A stretch of 57,676 nucleotides of DNA from Sporodiniella umbellata. Lineage: Eukaryota; Mucoromycota; Mucoromycetes; Mucorales; Rhizopodaceae. The stretch is from contig JAIXMR010000140.1 of assembly GCA_025677835.1 (NCBI GenBank), positions 1-57,676 on the forward strand, given 5' to 3'. The first letter of the stretch is position 1. Each line of letters opens with the position of its first letter. Below the pieces are notes generated by a model. The model was not told the DNA's origin. It worked only from the letters and a program-made list of their open reading frames with translations, and did no database searches. Position numbers and translations under genes: made by a program. Of this stretch, positions 1 through 9,597 are shown in pieces.

Positions 1-175
1 CAAACTTAGAGTAAAAAACCAATATAGTAAATTACCCAAAAAACTATTCTAGATAAAAGTAGTAAGAGACACGTATATCCATAAACAGTATTATTTACAA
101 AAATAGAAATATAATTAAAACTCCCAGAATTAAGGTAAATCACCCCAAGACGTTCACTGCCATTGGCTTGAGGGC

Positions 176-212
<37 letters not shown>

Positions 213-505
213 AGAAAGCAAGCCGTCATGCTCCGTATAATTGTTACCCCACTTTTTTTTATAAAAAAAAAGAATCTATCTCTGACAGGCAATACTGCCC
301 TGTTGTGGCAGTACTCTTGTTTTTGTATTTAGAAGCTGAAAAGAGCAGGGTTGACTTTCCTTCTCTTTCATGGTTCTAATAAAGTGCGATGATGCGATAA
401 GGCTGAGGCTTTCCTTTTGTATTTCTGTCCAATCAGGAGCGATGGTATGGACTGAGTTAAAAGGATGCGCTTGCATAGACCCCTCTTTTTCGTATCGTGA
501 AGTTT
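1..505. other. Left-edge intergenic region upstream of the ABC ATPase
   Basis: No convincing gene is seen here. It holds the longest homopolymer of the window, 33 A residues at 177-209. A CCAAT pentamer lies at about 429-433, some 75 bp upstream of the ABC ATPase start, and could be a CCAAT-binding-factor site; that is a motif match only. Short ORFs on both strands look like chance. Confidence 0.5.
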
Positions 506-2231
506 ATGTGGAGAGGTCGTGTGTTTTCAAAGTGTGTTCGGTTTTATTCAAGTGCTCATCAGCTCTTGCACTTTAAAGATGCCGACGTGTTTCGTATGGG
601 AAGCTCATCGCCTGCAATGAAGCATCTGTCGTTGACTTTGAACAGAGATGAAAAGTTGGTGATTGTGGGGCCTATGGGTGCAGGGAAATCCACTTTGGCC
701 GAGGCAAAAAACCAAAAAAAAAAAAACCCCCTAAAAAAACCTTGCTCTTCTCACCACCACAGCTTTTAGGCCATGGCCGGAAAGCATACCATCCAACCCC
801 CCACAGCGGCTCGCTGGCCGCTGATGGATCCTTCTGTCTCGCCTTTTCTATCAGATCATATTCATTTGGTATCTTTTCGAGAGAATGCAGGAGGGTTTTC
901 TTATAGCCAGCATTATTATCAAGAACGCTTCAATTTTAGGTAAACAAACAAACAAATGTACAGTTCCGTACCTGACCCCTCGAGACTTGAAGCGATCCAG
1001 AGAACGATATGACGCTGAAGGATTACCTAGGCGGGAGTTCGGACAGGGTGAATCAAGTGGCCTCATTATTCAATGTGAAGCACTTGTTGCCTTTGTCCTT
1101 TTTGAAGCTTTCGAATGGCCAGACAAGACGTGCGAGAATAGCCAAAGCTCTTTTGAGAAATCCATCGCTGCTTATTTTAGATGAGCCTCTGAGTAAGTGG
1201 AAAGGCCCTAAGGTGACATATCACTCATTTTTTTTTTTTTTTTTTTTTTTTGCAACAGTGGGCCTAGATGTTGAGCACCGCCAGCAGTTATTGGCCGTGT
1301 TAGGGAATCTTGCAGCCGAGTCGATGCCAGTGGTGCTTGTTTTACGTCCCCAGGACGAATTCCCCCCTTGGGCCACCCGTGTGATTGAAGTTCAAGAGAG
1401 CAGCATCCATTGGGAAGGCAAACCAGAGGCGTATCAAGCCAGACGCAAAGCCTTGGTCCGTCCCAGTCAAGCCAAGCCAAGAGCAAAAGATACCAGCCAC
1501 CACCCGGCCGTAGTAGAACTCAAGCAGGTCAAGGTATCTTATCAAGGCCAACCGGTGCTTCAGGACATTAGCTGGACTGTACGTGAAGGAGAACGATGGG
1601 CTTTGATGGGGCCGAATGGCTCAGGCAAGACAACCCTTTTATCGTTCCTGACCGGCGATCATCCTCAAGCGTATGCCAACGATCTATCGCTCTTTGGGCG
1701 TCGTCGTGGGACGGGAGAGTCGATTTGGGATATCAAAGAAAACGTAGGCTTGGTCAGTCCTGAGGTACACCTTTACTTTAATCCCCACCTGTCTGCACTG
1801 GAAACGGCCGGTACCGGTTTTTTTGATGGGGTTGTGCCGCGTCCGTTGAACGGGAGTCAAGAAGGTCGAATTGAACAACTTTTTGATGAGTTTGGTATCC
1901 GTACGCTCTTGCACCGTCCACTGAGCGCTATGTCTACAGGCGAACAACGTCTTGTGTTGCTTGTACGCTCCTTGGTAAGCTAACGTGGATTGATGTTGTG
2001 TGCTGATCAAGGCGGTTTTTTTTTTTCTTATAGGTAAAAACCCCCAAGTTGATACTCTGGGACGAGCCTTTCCAAGGGCTGGATGACACGATGATTCATA
2101 AAGTCAACCGTTGGTTAGAGAATCATATGGGTGAAAGGCAAACACTGATTATGGTGACGCATCATGAAGAAGAGATACCAGCGTCCGTGAACCAACGATT
2201 CAAGTTAAAAGAAGGCGGCACCCAGGCTTGA
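506..2231 (+). CDS. Tandem ABC-type ATPase, soluble ModF/YDR061W-like, possibly mitochondrial
   Basis: The five-exon model 506-703, 770-939, 993-1192, 1259-1974, 2034-2231 gives 493 aa with all phases consistent. Two ABC nucleotide-binding domains are seen. The first has Walker A GPMGAGKST (about residues 55-63), signature LSNGQTRRARIAKAL and Walker B LLILDEP. The second has Walker A GPNGSGKT (about 307), signature MSTGEQRLVL and Walker B LILWDEPFQGLD. There is no membrane domain, which fits the poorly characterised fungal YDR061W and bacterial ModF/PhrA-type twin ATPases. The N-terminus MWRGRVFSKCVRFYSS is basic and Ser-rich like a mitochondrial presequence (inference). The ATG at 506 was chosen because upstream in-frame codons are non-ATG. 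Intron 1 uses a GC donor, and intron 3 has 24 T before its acceptor. The transported or bound substrate cannot be told from sequence. Confidence 0.88.
704..769 (+). other. Non-canonical GC-AG intron
   Basis: The exon ends after Glu66 with GAG, then GCAAAA begins the intron and CTTTTAG ends it. Joining GAG to GCC restores the family-like reading TLAEAMAGK right after Walker A. No GT is available nearby without destroying the Walker A motif. Confidence 0.7.
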
Positions 2232-2300
2232 AAGACTGTTTTTATTTACATTTGAAAAAAAAAGGAAGGCTCTATCTATTTACAATAAAAGTGGGAATGT

Positions 2301-3332
2301 TTAGAGGTATTGCTTATGCCACTCTTTGAGTTGTTCTAGAGCGATAAAGGTAACGATGGTATGTGGGCCCAGACGAACAAAAGCAGGCATCCAGCCTCGA
2401 AAAAGCGATGCGACGCCTTCGGTTTGTATCATGTGTTGCATCATTTTGATAGGTTTCCGTGTGGTTGTTGTATGGGCGCTCATTGTTCTTGTTTTCACTA
2501 CATCAAGCGGAGAGCATACGGTGGTGGCGACCAGGCCCTATGAAAAAGCTTAGACGTACGTTTTACACAGCCCATGAAGACTTACAGCCAACAGACTTGA
2601 CACAAAATGCGTCAACAAACCATTGTCCAACCCAAACCTGTCGATGCATGCCTGCTTGAAGAGATCGTAGCTTGTCATCTGCGATACGGTGATCAGAACA
2701 GCGCGGTGTGTACTCGATCCTAAGCCCCTTAGCAAAACACGCGGGCCTTCTTCACGAGAAATCCTGACCATCCCATCCATCACATTCTTGTAATATCGCC
2801 TCCGATTGGGCGGGAGCTGTCCGTCATTTTGCATTCTTACGTTCACTACATCGCTCGGATTGCCAATCGCTCCACCCAACACGCCGGCCAGGGTGGAACA
2901 AAAGAAGAGTTGCCTCATCGTAGGCTCTGCATAGAGCCATGAGCGTTTTGTTCTGTAAACTTAAAACTTACTTTCGTTCCCGGCCAACATCCACTTGAAT
3001 CGATCGTAGAGTCCAAAACGTACGGTTGAATAAGTTCCCTGTCGAAGCAAACTGGCAGACAGACCACTGTAAAGTGCCGAAACGCCTTCCTGACGGCTAA
3101 TCGACCACATCGTCTTGGTCATCTTGACTGGACTTAATAATTGTACTTCGGACCAAAAGCTCTTGTTGGTTTCCAGTTTTAGTGTTTGAAGTCGAACTTT
3201 GGCAAGATCAAAAGGATGGGAGATCAACGTAGCCACACAAGACGCTAATCCTCCAAACCAGAAGGGCGATTGGTAAGTATTCTGCTTTGCTATAACTGTG
3301 GTTGGTACAGACGGCCTTTGTACTGCAAGCAT
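2301..3332 (-). CDS. DIC1: Mitochondrial dicarboxylate carrier
   Basis: A member of the SLC25 inner-membrane carrier family, expected to exchange malate or succinate for phosphate. Exons on the minus strand are 3332-2972, 2926-2586 and 2537-2301, giving 312 aa. All three carrier repeats are present, each with its P-x-[D/E]-x-x-[K/R]-type motif: HPFDLAKVR (about residue 38), NPSDVVNVR (about 142) and SPLDVVKTR (about 243). The segments LYSGLSASLLRQGTYSTVRFG and DVVNVRMQND are diagnostic of DIC1 rather than other carriers. The middle motif carries Asn-Val-Arg, as in yeast Dic1. The second acceptor was chosen as TATGCAG at 2927-2929 because only it keeps frame. The 5' region carries long A and T runs near 3362-3419. 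It ends about 70 bp from the convergent ABC ATPase gene. Confidence 0.95.
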
Positions 3333-3961
3333 CCGTAGAAAGCGTTTCAATTCGAAAAAGAAAGCCAAAAAAAAAAAAAAAATAAAGGGAATTTCTTTTT
3401 TTTTTTTTTTTTTTTTTCCTTCCGTTTGTGGGGTAGATGTGACGTGCATGGAGCTTAAAAAGGCAAAGCGTTTCTTTACCACCCTTTTTGATAGTCTGGA
3501 CTCTGGCATACTCACATCAAAAAAAAAAAAAAAAAACGGCAGCCATTTCTCTTTCCCCACCCCTTGAAAATCAACTCGCCATGCGTATTTCTATACTCTA
3601 TTTATTTTCTGTTTTGCACTGGGCCATCTCTCCTGCGCAAACCGATCTACGCCCCTTGAAGGACATGGGCGGAGTGCCAATCCGCGTGTTCCTGTACCTA
3701 TCCAAAGTAGGCTCATGTTCCAGACTGAATCCTTATTTTTAGCGTAGGTATTCTTTTACAGCCAAAAAAAAAAAAAAAAAAAAGATGCCTAGGAATCAGA
3801 GGGGAGAGGCTCATGTCCACAAATGACTTTGTGTCTTCCACACGTTCTTTCTGTTTACTCTATGAAAAAAATAGGGACAACCAGCAATTTATTTATTTTC
3901 TATGTTGGCAAAGAGACGCAACCTCTTTCTGGGGTTGGCGCGTCAACATCTCTCTTTTTGT
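3333..3961. other. Spacer between DIC1 and ETFA with A/T homopolymers
   Basis: It contains several poly-A and poly-T tracts (about 3366-3382, 3398-3418, 3520-3536, 3762-3783) and one small candidate ORF, described separately. No other gene is seen. Confidence 0.5.
3581..3742 (+). CDS. Candidate small secreted peptide (hypothetical)
   Basis: An ATG ORF of 53 aa begins MRISILYLFSVLHWAISPAQ, which reads like a signal peptide with an Ala-x-Ala-like end (SPAQ). Next comes TDLRPLKDMGGVPIRVFLYLSK, split here as TDLRPLKDMGG then VPIRVFLYLSK. A GT after the Lys codon (about 3706) and a TTTTTAG at about 3736-3742 could define an intron, extending the product to a Lys-rich tail. It lies alone on the plus strand between two minus-strand genes. 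I do not recognise the family; the ORF could be chance. Confidence 0.22.
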   Translation: MRISILYLFSVLHWAISPAQTDLRPLKDMGGVPIRVFLYLSKVGSCSRLNPYF

Positions 3962-5335
3962 TTAGTTGCCAACCTTTTCAGTCAATTCAGGAACAGCCTT
4001 GAATAGATCTTCGACGAGACCATAGTCGGCTACTTGAAAGATAGGAGCGTCAGCGTCCTTATTGATAGCCACGATGGTCTTGGAATCCTTCATACCAGCA
4101 AGATGTTGAATGGCACCCGAGATACCTAACAAAAGCTTAGTTTTTTTTTTTTTTTTCCCACGTTGATCCTAGAGGAGAAGTTTCTTACCAACAGCAATGT
4201 AAAGCTCTATTAGAAGAGAGGTAAGCAAAAGAAAACAAACAAGGTGTATTACTTACCAGGGGCAATGATTTTACCAGTCTGGCCTACTTGTAAAGAGTTA
4301 TCAACAAAGCCAGCATCTACAGCAGCGCGAGAGGCACCCACTGTTTTAAAAAAAAAAAAAAAAAAAATTTAGTCAGCTCTGCTACCATTTTCCCACAGCC
4401 ATGTGACATTCACCTGCAGCCCCCATCTTGTCAGCCAAATCATACAATAACTTGAAGTTTTCACCATTCTTCATACCACGGCCACCACTGATGACGCGGT
4501 TAGCACTGTTCAAATCAGGACGGTCGCTCTTGACGATTTCTTCACCCACCCATTGGGTCAAACCGAGTTTTTCAGCGCTAGGAGCAGCTTCTTCAGCCGC
4601 AGGATCGCTGGTAGCAGAAGCGCTTTCAAAAGCAGTACCACGGACAGTAACTACCTTGATTTTATCACTGCTCTTGACAGTGGCAATAGCGTTTCCTAAA
4701 AGTTGGAGAATAAACAGAGAGAATGAATTTCAAACGTTGGTTTTGAAGCCAAAAAAAAAAAAAAAAAAAAAACGGGGGGGCATTTACCAGCATAGATAGG
4801 GCGAACAAAAGTATCTTCGCTTTCGATTCCGGTAATATCAGAGATGGCAGCGACATCCATCAAGGCAGCTGCACGAGGAAAGATGTTCTTACCGGTAGCT
4901 GTGTGGCCGGTGAAGAGATGGGTGAAGCCAAATTTAGCTTGGGTTTCGACCAAGAGAGGGGCGATATCTTCGGGTAAAGCGTTGGCATAGGCGGTGTCCT
5001 TGGCGGTCAACACTTTGGAAACACCCTGAAGTTTGGCGATTTGTTGAGCCACCGACTCAGGGGCTTCACCAGCAACAAGAGCAGTAACAGATCCACCCAG
5101 TGTTTGAGCGGCTGTCAGTGCGTTCAATGTAGCACCACTGATAGCACCATCCTTATGTTCAACGTACAAAAGAGTATTGGCACTGCCCGCTGTTGCATAA
5201 AAACGTTGAGAAAGTTGCGCACGCGTCTACACATCAAAAAAAGGTGAATCCCAAATAAAAACAAAAACGAAGGCCTCCTTAAAAAATAACCCAATTTACC
5301 TGAAGAGCAATGCGAGATGTTAAAGAAGCAAGCAT
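3962..5335 (-). CDS. ETFA: Electron transfer flavoprotein alpha subunit
   Basis: Mitochondrial matrix FAD protein that accepts electrons from acyl-CoA and other dehydrogenases and passes them to ETF-ubiquinone oxidoreductase. Six minus-strand exons, 5335-5300, 5226-4788, 4695-4414, 4340-4257, 4206-4189 and 4125-3962, give 340 aa, the usual length. The N-terminus [19 protein letters not shown] followed by [10 protein letters not shown] is a clear presequence. Family segments are seen in order: [35 protein letters not shown]-like [15 protein letters not shown], and the C-terminal FAD-binding stretch [20 protein letters not shown] (first part) with [11 protein letters not shown]. Exon 5 is only 18 nt and encodes the core of ELYIAVG. 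Poly-T or poly-A runs of 16-20 nt lie in three of five introns. Confidence 0.96.
4189..4206 (-). other. ETFA: 18-nt microexon of ETFA
   Basis: It is flanked by CTAATAG on the 5' side and GTAAGAAA on the 3' side. With neighbouring phases it encodes E-L-Y-I-A-V-G, which completes the conserved IIAPELYIAVGISGA motif. Skipping it would keep frame but delete six residues of the FAD site. Confidence 0.88.
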
Positions 5336-5702
5336 GTTGAAAAAAAAAAGAAGTTGAACCTGGGAATAGAAAAAAAATAAAATAAAATAAAGGCAGTGGG
5401 TATTTAATTTCACTCTATCTCCGATCACTCGCTTAATGATTTGGACGTCAACGTCACTCATTTTCACATGCCCCCCCACACACACACACACATACATACA
5501 TACATACATACACACACATACATCCAATACCTCTTATCAGATGAGCTTCACCTAGAGAGAAGATCTTGTGTGATTGATAAGCCTATTTTTTTTTTTTTTT
5601 TTTTTAGTAAGGGGGGTTTTGATTTATTAAGCACAAATTATTATTTTCTGATTTTTGGTTTATTTCTCTCTCTCTCTCTCTCTATTTTTTTTTTTTTTTT
5701 TG
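5336..5702. promoter_or_regulatory. Divergent ETFA/PIGX intergenic region with microsatellites
   Basis: About 370 bp separates two divergently transcribed genes. It contains a CA then TACA repeat (about 5476-5524), a CT repeat (about 5665-5683) and T runs at about 5586-5605 and 5684-5701, the last abutting the PIGX start. It probably serves as a bidirectional promoter; that is inferred from layout. Confidence 0.5.
5476..5524. repeat. CA/TACA microsatellite
   Basis: A (CA)n tract runs into a (TACA)n tract and back to CA. It is a simple repeat in the ETFA/PIGX spacer. Confidence 0.95.
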
Positions 5703-6329
5703 ATGAAGGTAGAGTCCCACTTGCTTTTATCCCAAAGTCTTCATCCAAAGATGGTGACTACTTGGAACGCTGCAGATTTACAAAGTCCTGGTGAAGATTG
5801 TCGGTTGGATCTTGTTTATGAATTACCAGCGAGTGTGTTTGTGGATCCCTATCAGCTTCAAGATGTAGGGTTGAATGCCACTGTGCTGGGAGAGCACGAT
5901 CTCGAATTACCTCTTGAAAAAGTCCGCGAGACGCGAGGCAGTCTGGTGTTGATCCGACAGGTGGTATCGCCCGTCACTTTGCCTTTCCATACGCGATACC
6001 AACGACCTCAATCCTATCCCTACCAAGCCATCCGTCTCTCACCCCCTTACGCAGGCTGGTCCTGCGGTCGCGCGCCTTGGCCTGTGCTCAAGCATCCGCT
6101 CATCAGGCCCACCACTGGCTCTTATCCGGCCTTTGCTCCCCTTTTAGCCACGCAGGACCCATGGCTCCTCTACGTACCCGTCGGTCGACAGACAGATCGA
6201 TCCTTTGTCACCTTTGGAACCTTTGCCATCATCTTGGCTTGTACCGCTTGGGTCGCTGGCTCTCTCTTTTCTGCCGTACAGAAAAGAAAAAGATCTGACG
6301 CCAAAGGAAAACGAAGAAAATCAGACTAA
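5703..6329 (+). CDS. PIGX: PIG-X, GPI mannosyltransferase I stabilising subunit
   Basis: PIG-X (yeast Pbn1) partners PIG-M in the ER membrane for addition of the first mannose to GPI anchors. The single-exon reading gives 208 aa. Family landmarks include CRLDLVYELPASVFVDPYQL, matching the animal pattern 'CRL...P...FVDPYEL', then LPFHTRYQRP and WLLYVPVGRQ. A C-terminal transmembrane helix (FVTFGTFAIILACTAWVAG) is followed by a Lys/Arg-rich cytosolic tail KRKRSDAKGKRRKSD. The 5' end is uncertain: the ATG at 5703 sits right after 17 T residues and gives no signal peptide, though the family normally has one. An upstream exon may be missed, or the acceptor could be the TAG at 5709-5711. ATG 5751 is another option. 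Confidence 0.85.
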   Translation: MKVESHLLLSQSLHPKMVTTWNAADLQSPGEDCRLDLVYELPASVFVDPYQLQDVGLNATVLGEHDLELPLEKVRETRGSLVLIRQVVSPVTLPFHTRYQRPQSYPYQAIRLSPPYAGWSCGRAPWPVLKHPLIRPTTGSYPAFAPLLATQDPWLLYVPVGRQTDRSFVTFGTFAIILACTAWVAGSLFSAVQKRKRSDAKGKRRKSD

Positions 6330-6427
6330 TACACTCCTTTTCCTTCCCCAAAGCCCTCCCCCTCTTCCCTCTTTTTTTTTTTTTTTTTTTTATTATTATG
6401 ATAAGGATGAGGATGGTAATGATTGAT

Positions 6428-8057
6428 TTAAAGCTCGATCAGAGGTTTTTCATCTACCACGGGTTGGGATGGCTGTACCTGAGTGTGTGCTGGGGGTGGC
6501 TGAGAGTAAGAGGAATGGCCCATGTCGGCCGGATACGGTGTAGATGATGCCATGGCTGGATAGGCGGATTGGGAAGCGTAAGGGGGTTGAGAAGTAGAGG
6601 GAGGTCCGTAGTTTGACGTTGGAGGAGCAGGTGAAGGGGGTCCATGGTGCATCCCAGGAAAAGCGTAGTGCGGCTGCGCAACAGGGAACGGCATCGGCTG
6701 GGGTGGGGCAGCCACCGAGGCATGCATGTCCGTTGGATACGCGTAAATGGAAGGAAGCGTGGAGGGCTGGGCGCTTGTCAGAGGCGTGGCTGGCGGGTGG
6801 CTGTAGTTGGCATAGGGACTCATCGAACCAAAACTGGGCTGGTTGCGTTGAGTGCGTGACAGCCTTTCGTGTATCAACCGGTCATAGGCCTTGACAGCCT
6901 CGTTCAGTTTGTTGTGTAATTGAATAAAGGTTTCTATAAAATTAGGTATCAACAAAACCTGGCTGGCTCCTTACCATGCTTTTTACAAGTCTCGTTCAGT
7001 GTGTAAACCAACTTGGGTTGTAAAGACCCAATTTGGGAATAGAGCTGGTTGATGTGTTGATCACCCGAAACGTCAGTCGACTGAACACGTTGCATCAAAG
7101 TAGAAAACAACTGAATATTCTCCATATCTGTCAATGACAGCTCGTTTCTGTCTTGGGCCGGCGGTGAAGTCGGATGAGGCTGGCTGTAGTGGGACATCCC
7201 TAGATCCGCTAACGAGGCAGTGATGGCTGCCTGTAAATCGGCATCTTCAGCCTCTTCTTCAGGGCTCTTGCTCTTCACAGGACTCGAGGTGGCCGCAGAC
7301 GGGATGTAGCCCATAGACCGTGGCTGGCTGTCTTTCAATGACATTTCCAATGCTTTCTTCATATCTATCTCAAACTGGTCATCTTCTTTGTTAGTATCTA
7401 TCGTCTTTTGACTGGTGGAAGGTGCATAGGTTGGAATCAAAGAAGAGGAAGAGGAGGAAGGCGCAATGGTATTACCCAACAGCTGGGATACCGTGTCTTT
7501 GTCTGCCACCTTGGCTAACTTGACCTTAATATAACAACCGTCACACACCCGTACACTGTCGTTGATACCCAGATGAGGCAACGATACGTTTTTAGAAGAG
7601 CACTGCTGACAAAAAGTACCGCCGCAATTTCTGCAATGATGCTAAAGGACACTATTAGACAAGATCAAAACTGCGTTGTTGTTGTTGTTGTTGTTGTTTT
7701 TGTTTTTTTACCTTTCGGTTGGTCAGGGTAAAAGACGTTCTACAACGCTCGCATACATCAGAATCTGTCCATTCAGGTGCCTAGTAGATAGCTATCAGCT
7801 CAGGAACAATAACATCTTTATCTTTACAATCGCGGTTTCTAATAGGATAGAGTCAACTTTTTCAGTCACAGGAGGAAACGTATAACCTTCGGCTTGTAAA
7901 AGATTATAGGTGCCAGTAATATAGGTTAATGAGGGGTTGTGTTTGGCTGCGATACCCCAGATTTGAATCAAGTAGAGTGCTTTGCTTTTAACATCTTGGT
8001 TACTTCCGGTCTATGTTGCATGTATATATAAGAGAATGACTTTCTCTTCTGTATGTA

Positions 8058-8101
<44 letters not shown>

Positions 8102-8585
8102 CATACAAAAGCTTGGTAAAAGGTTTACCTTTAGAACATGTGTTACTTCTTCCATAAAATCTCTTGTAGCCACTTCTCGAACAAACACACTCCCACTGTT
8201 CTTAACGCAAGTATCTACCAACTATCACATATGCATAAATAAAAAGAGAATGTCGAACCAAAAAAAAAAAAAAAAAAAAAGAGTAGCTTCTTACAGAAAG
8301 AGTAGCCAACACAACATTTGGGTTTTTATGAGAAAGTCTTTGTTTGAATGCACGAATAGCATCTTTTGAAGTCACTTTTTTGCTTCTAATCTGATCGCTT
8401 ATTTCTAAATGAAGTGCCAAGTCAACTTGACCTGCAGGAAGTAATTCAGAAGTAGCTTTTTCTTTATACCAAAAAAAAAAGTAATAAAGAGCTTTATTTA
8501 GAAGCAAAGAAACAAAGAAGGATTTGTTCTCTTGTTTACCAACTAAATCGTCCAAAGCGCTTTGTCCCCACCAAAAAGAACTCAT
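6428..8585 (-). CDS. VPS27: ESCRT-0 subunit Vps27 (VHS-FYVE-UIM)
   Basis: Recruits ubiquitinated cargo on PI3P-rich endosomes and hands it to ESCRT-I. Seven minus-strand exons, 8585-8540, 8461-8295, 8221-8129, 8010-7828, 7780-7712, 7641-6975 and 6933-6428, give 576 aa. Domains: VHS (about residues 1-155, starting [14 protein letters not shown]), FYVE (about 164-225) with [13 protein letters not shown] and RVCDGC zinc and PI3P motifs, UIM1 (about 274-290, KKALEMSL), UIM2 (about 318-333, [11 protein letters not shown]), and a GAT-like helix region. A P-[S/T]-x-P motif, PTSP (about 343-346), could bind ESCRT-I Vps23. The tail is Pro/Tyr/Ser-rich and ends in LIEL, a clathrin-box-like terminus. 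The FYVE domain is split by the intron at 7642-7711, and an (AT)n repeat lies in the third intron. Confidence 0.95.
8060..8097. repeat. AT dinucleotide microsatellite in a VPS27 intron
   Basis: An uninterrupted AT repeat of about 38 bp lies within the third intron of VPS27. Confidence 0.95.
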
Positions 8586-9089
8586 TTTAGAATAGGAAAA
8601 GAAAAGAAAAACAAAAAGCTCGGCAGAATATTAAAAAGCAAGACGAGCCATCTGATTGGCTCAGACGCCTTTTTTTTCTATGCCACTGAGGAGAGAATAG
8701 GGGTGACACGAGAGAGGCGTTTGTATTGAATTGATCCACATGAGGTTTCGCAGCAAACTTCTTTTTGATGGAAAAAAATGGATTTTCCAAATGTTTGCAT
8801 TGTTTATCAATAGACTTATAAGGGGAGAGAGAGAGAGGGGGGGGGAGGAAATCTTTTGATAAAACAACAGAAAGAGATTTATCTTTTTCAGAGTAACACA
8901 TAAAAAGGGTGATATCCACCCACCTTTCTTGTGTGATATAGAATCCATAAAGCCTTTTTAAGTAAGTATTTTTTTTTTTTTTTTTTTTTTTTATTATTAT
9001 TGTTCTTGTAAAAAAAAAAGAGTATCAATATACTATTTCTTGAAGGTGGATATCATAATAAAGCCTGTTTATTATCTATCCAAACAACT
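8586..9089. other. Spacer upstream of VPS27
   Basis: Apart from short ORFs without features, this stretch shows a GA/G-rich tract (about 8823-8846) and T or A runs (about 8970-8992, 9010-9019). It contains the VPS27 promoter and the 3' end of the small acylated-protein gene. Nothing else is supported. Confidence 0.5.
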
Positions 9090-9485
9090 CTAGGCTTTTC
9101 CAGTAGAGGGATGAATGCGTAACTGGTAAGCATTAGGTTTGAGCAGTGAAGATAGTTTCTTTTGATAGGTAGCAGAAGGATAAGCAATTGAAGTCTAAGA
9201 GAGGTGTTAGCAGCTTGTCTGAACATGGTTTCTGTTTTTGTTTTTGTTTACCTTTTCTTTCAATTGTGTTTCTTGGTCGGGCGATTCGTGAATAAAGTGT
9301 GTGCCTTGACCCTTGGGCACTCTTTGGGCTACTCCATTTGCATCCAATACGACCTCATATACGGTTTCCTAGGGTTGAAAGTCAATAGGCTTAAACGATG
9401 GACGGATAAAAAAAAAAAAAAAAGTAGTCCTTGATCTTCTTACTTTTTCAAAGAAGGCAGCTTCGTTTGACATGCAACAACCCAT
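9090..9485 (-). CDS. Small predicted N-myristoylated/palmitoylated protein, unknown function
   Basis: Three minus-strand exons, 9485-9444, 9368-9252 and 9194-9090, join in phase 0 to give 87 aa. All four splice sites are canonical (GTAAGA/CCCTAG and GTAAAC/CTCTTAG). The N-terminus MGCCMSNEAAFF fits the myristoylation consensus (Gly2, Ser6) followed by two Cys that could be palmitoylated, so membrane attachment is likely. The rest is hydrophilic: YEVVLDANGVAQRVPKG, then THFIHESPDQETQLKEK, then a basic tail ending RIHPSTGKA. I do not recognise the family. No single exon is long enough to stand out, so gene finders could miss it. It lies between VPS27 and CSA on the same strand. Confidence 0.72.
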
Positions 9486-9597
9486 GATGAAAAAGCTTTA
9501 ATAAAGTGTTTTAGGGGGAAAAGAAAAAAATAAAAAATAAAAAATAAAAACGAGTTACGTTTTATATAAACAAGAGAGTGCGTTTCATCTGTATTTT

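Noticed and set aside
276..476. Minus-strand 66-codon ORF at the left edge
   Set aside because: No family features, overlaps probable promoter of the ABC ATPase and has no splice-supported extension.
5441..5794. ORF covering the CA/TACA repeat upstream of PIGX as a possible first exon
   Set aside because: Encodes His-Thr and Phe repeats from the microsatellites and no signal peptide; not accepted as the missing 5' exon.
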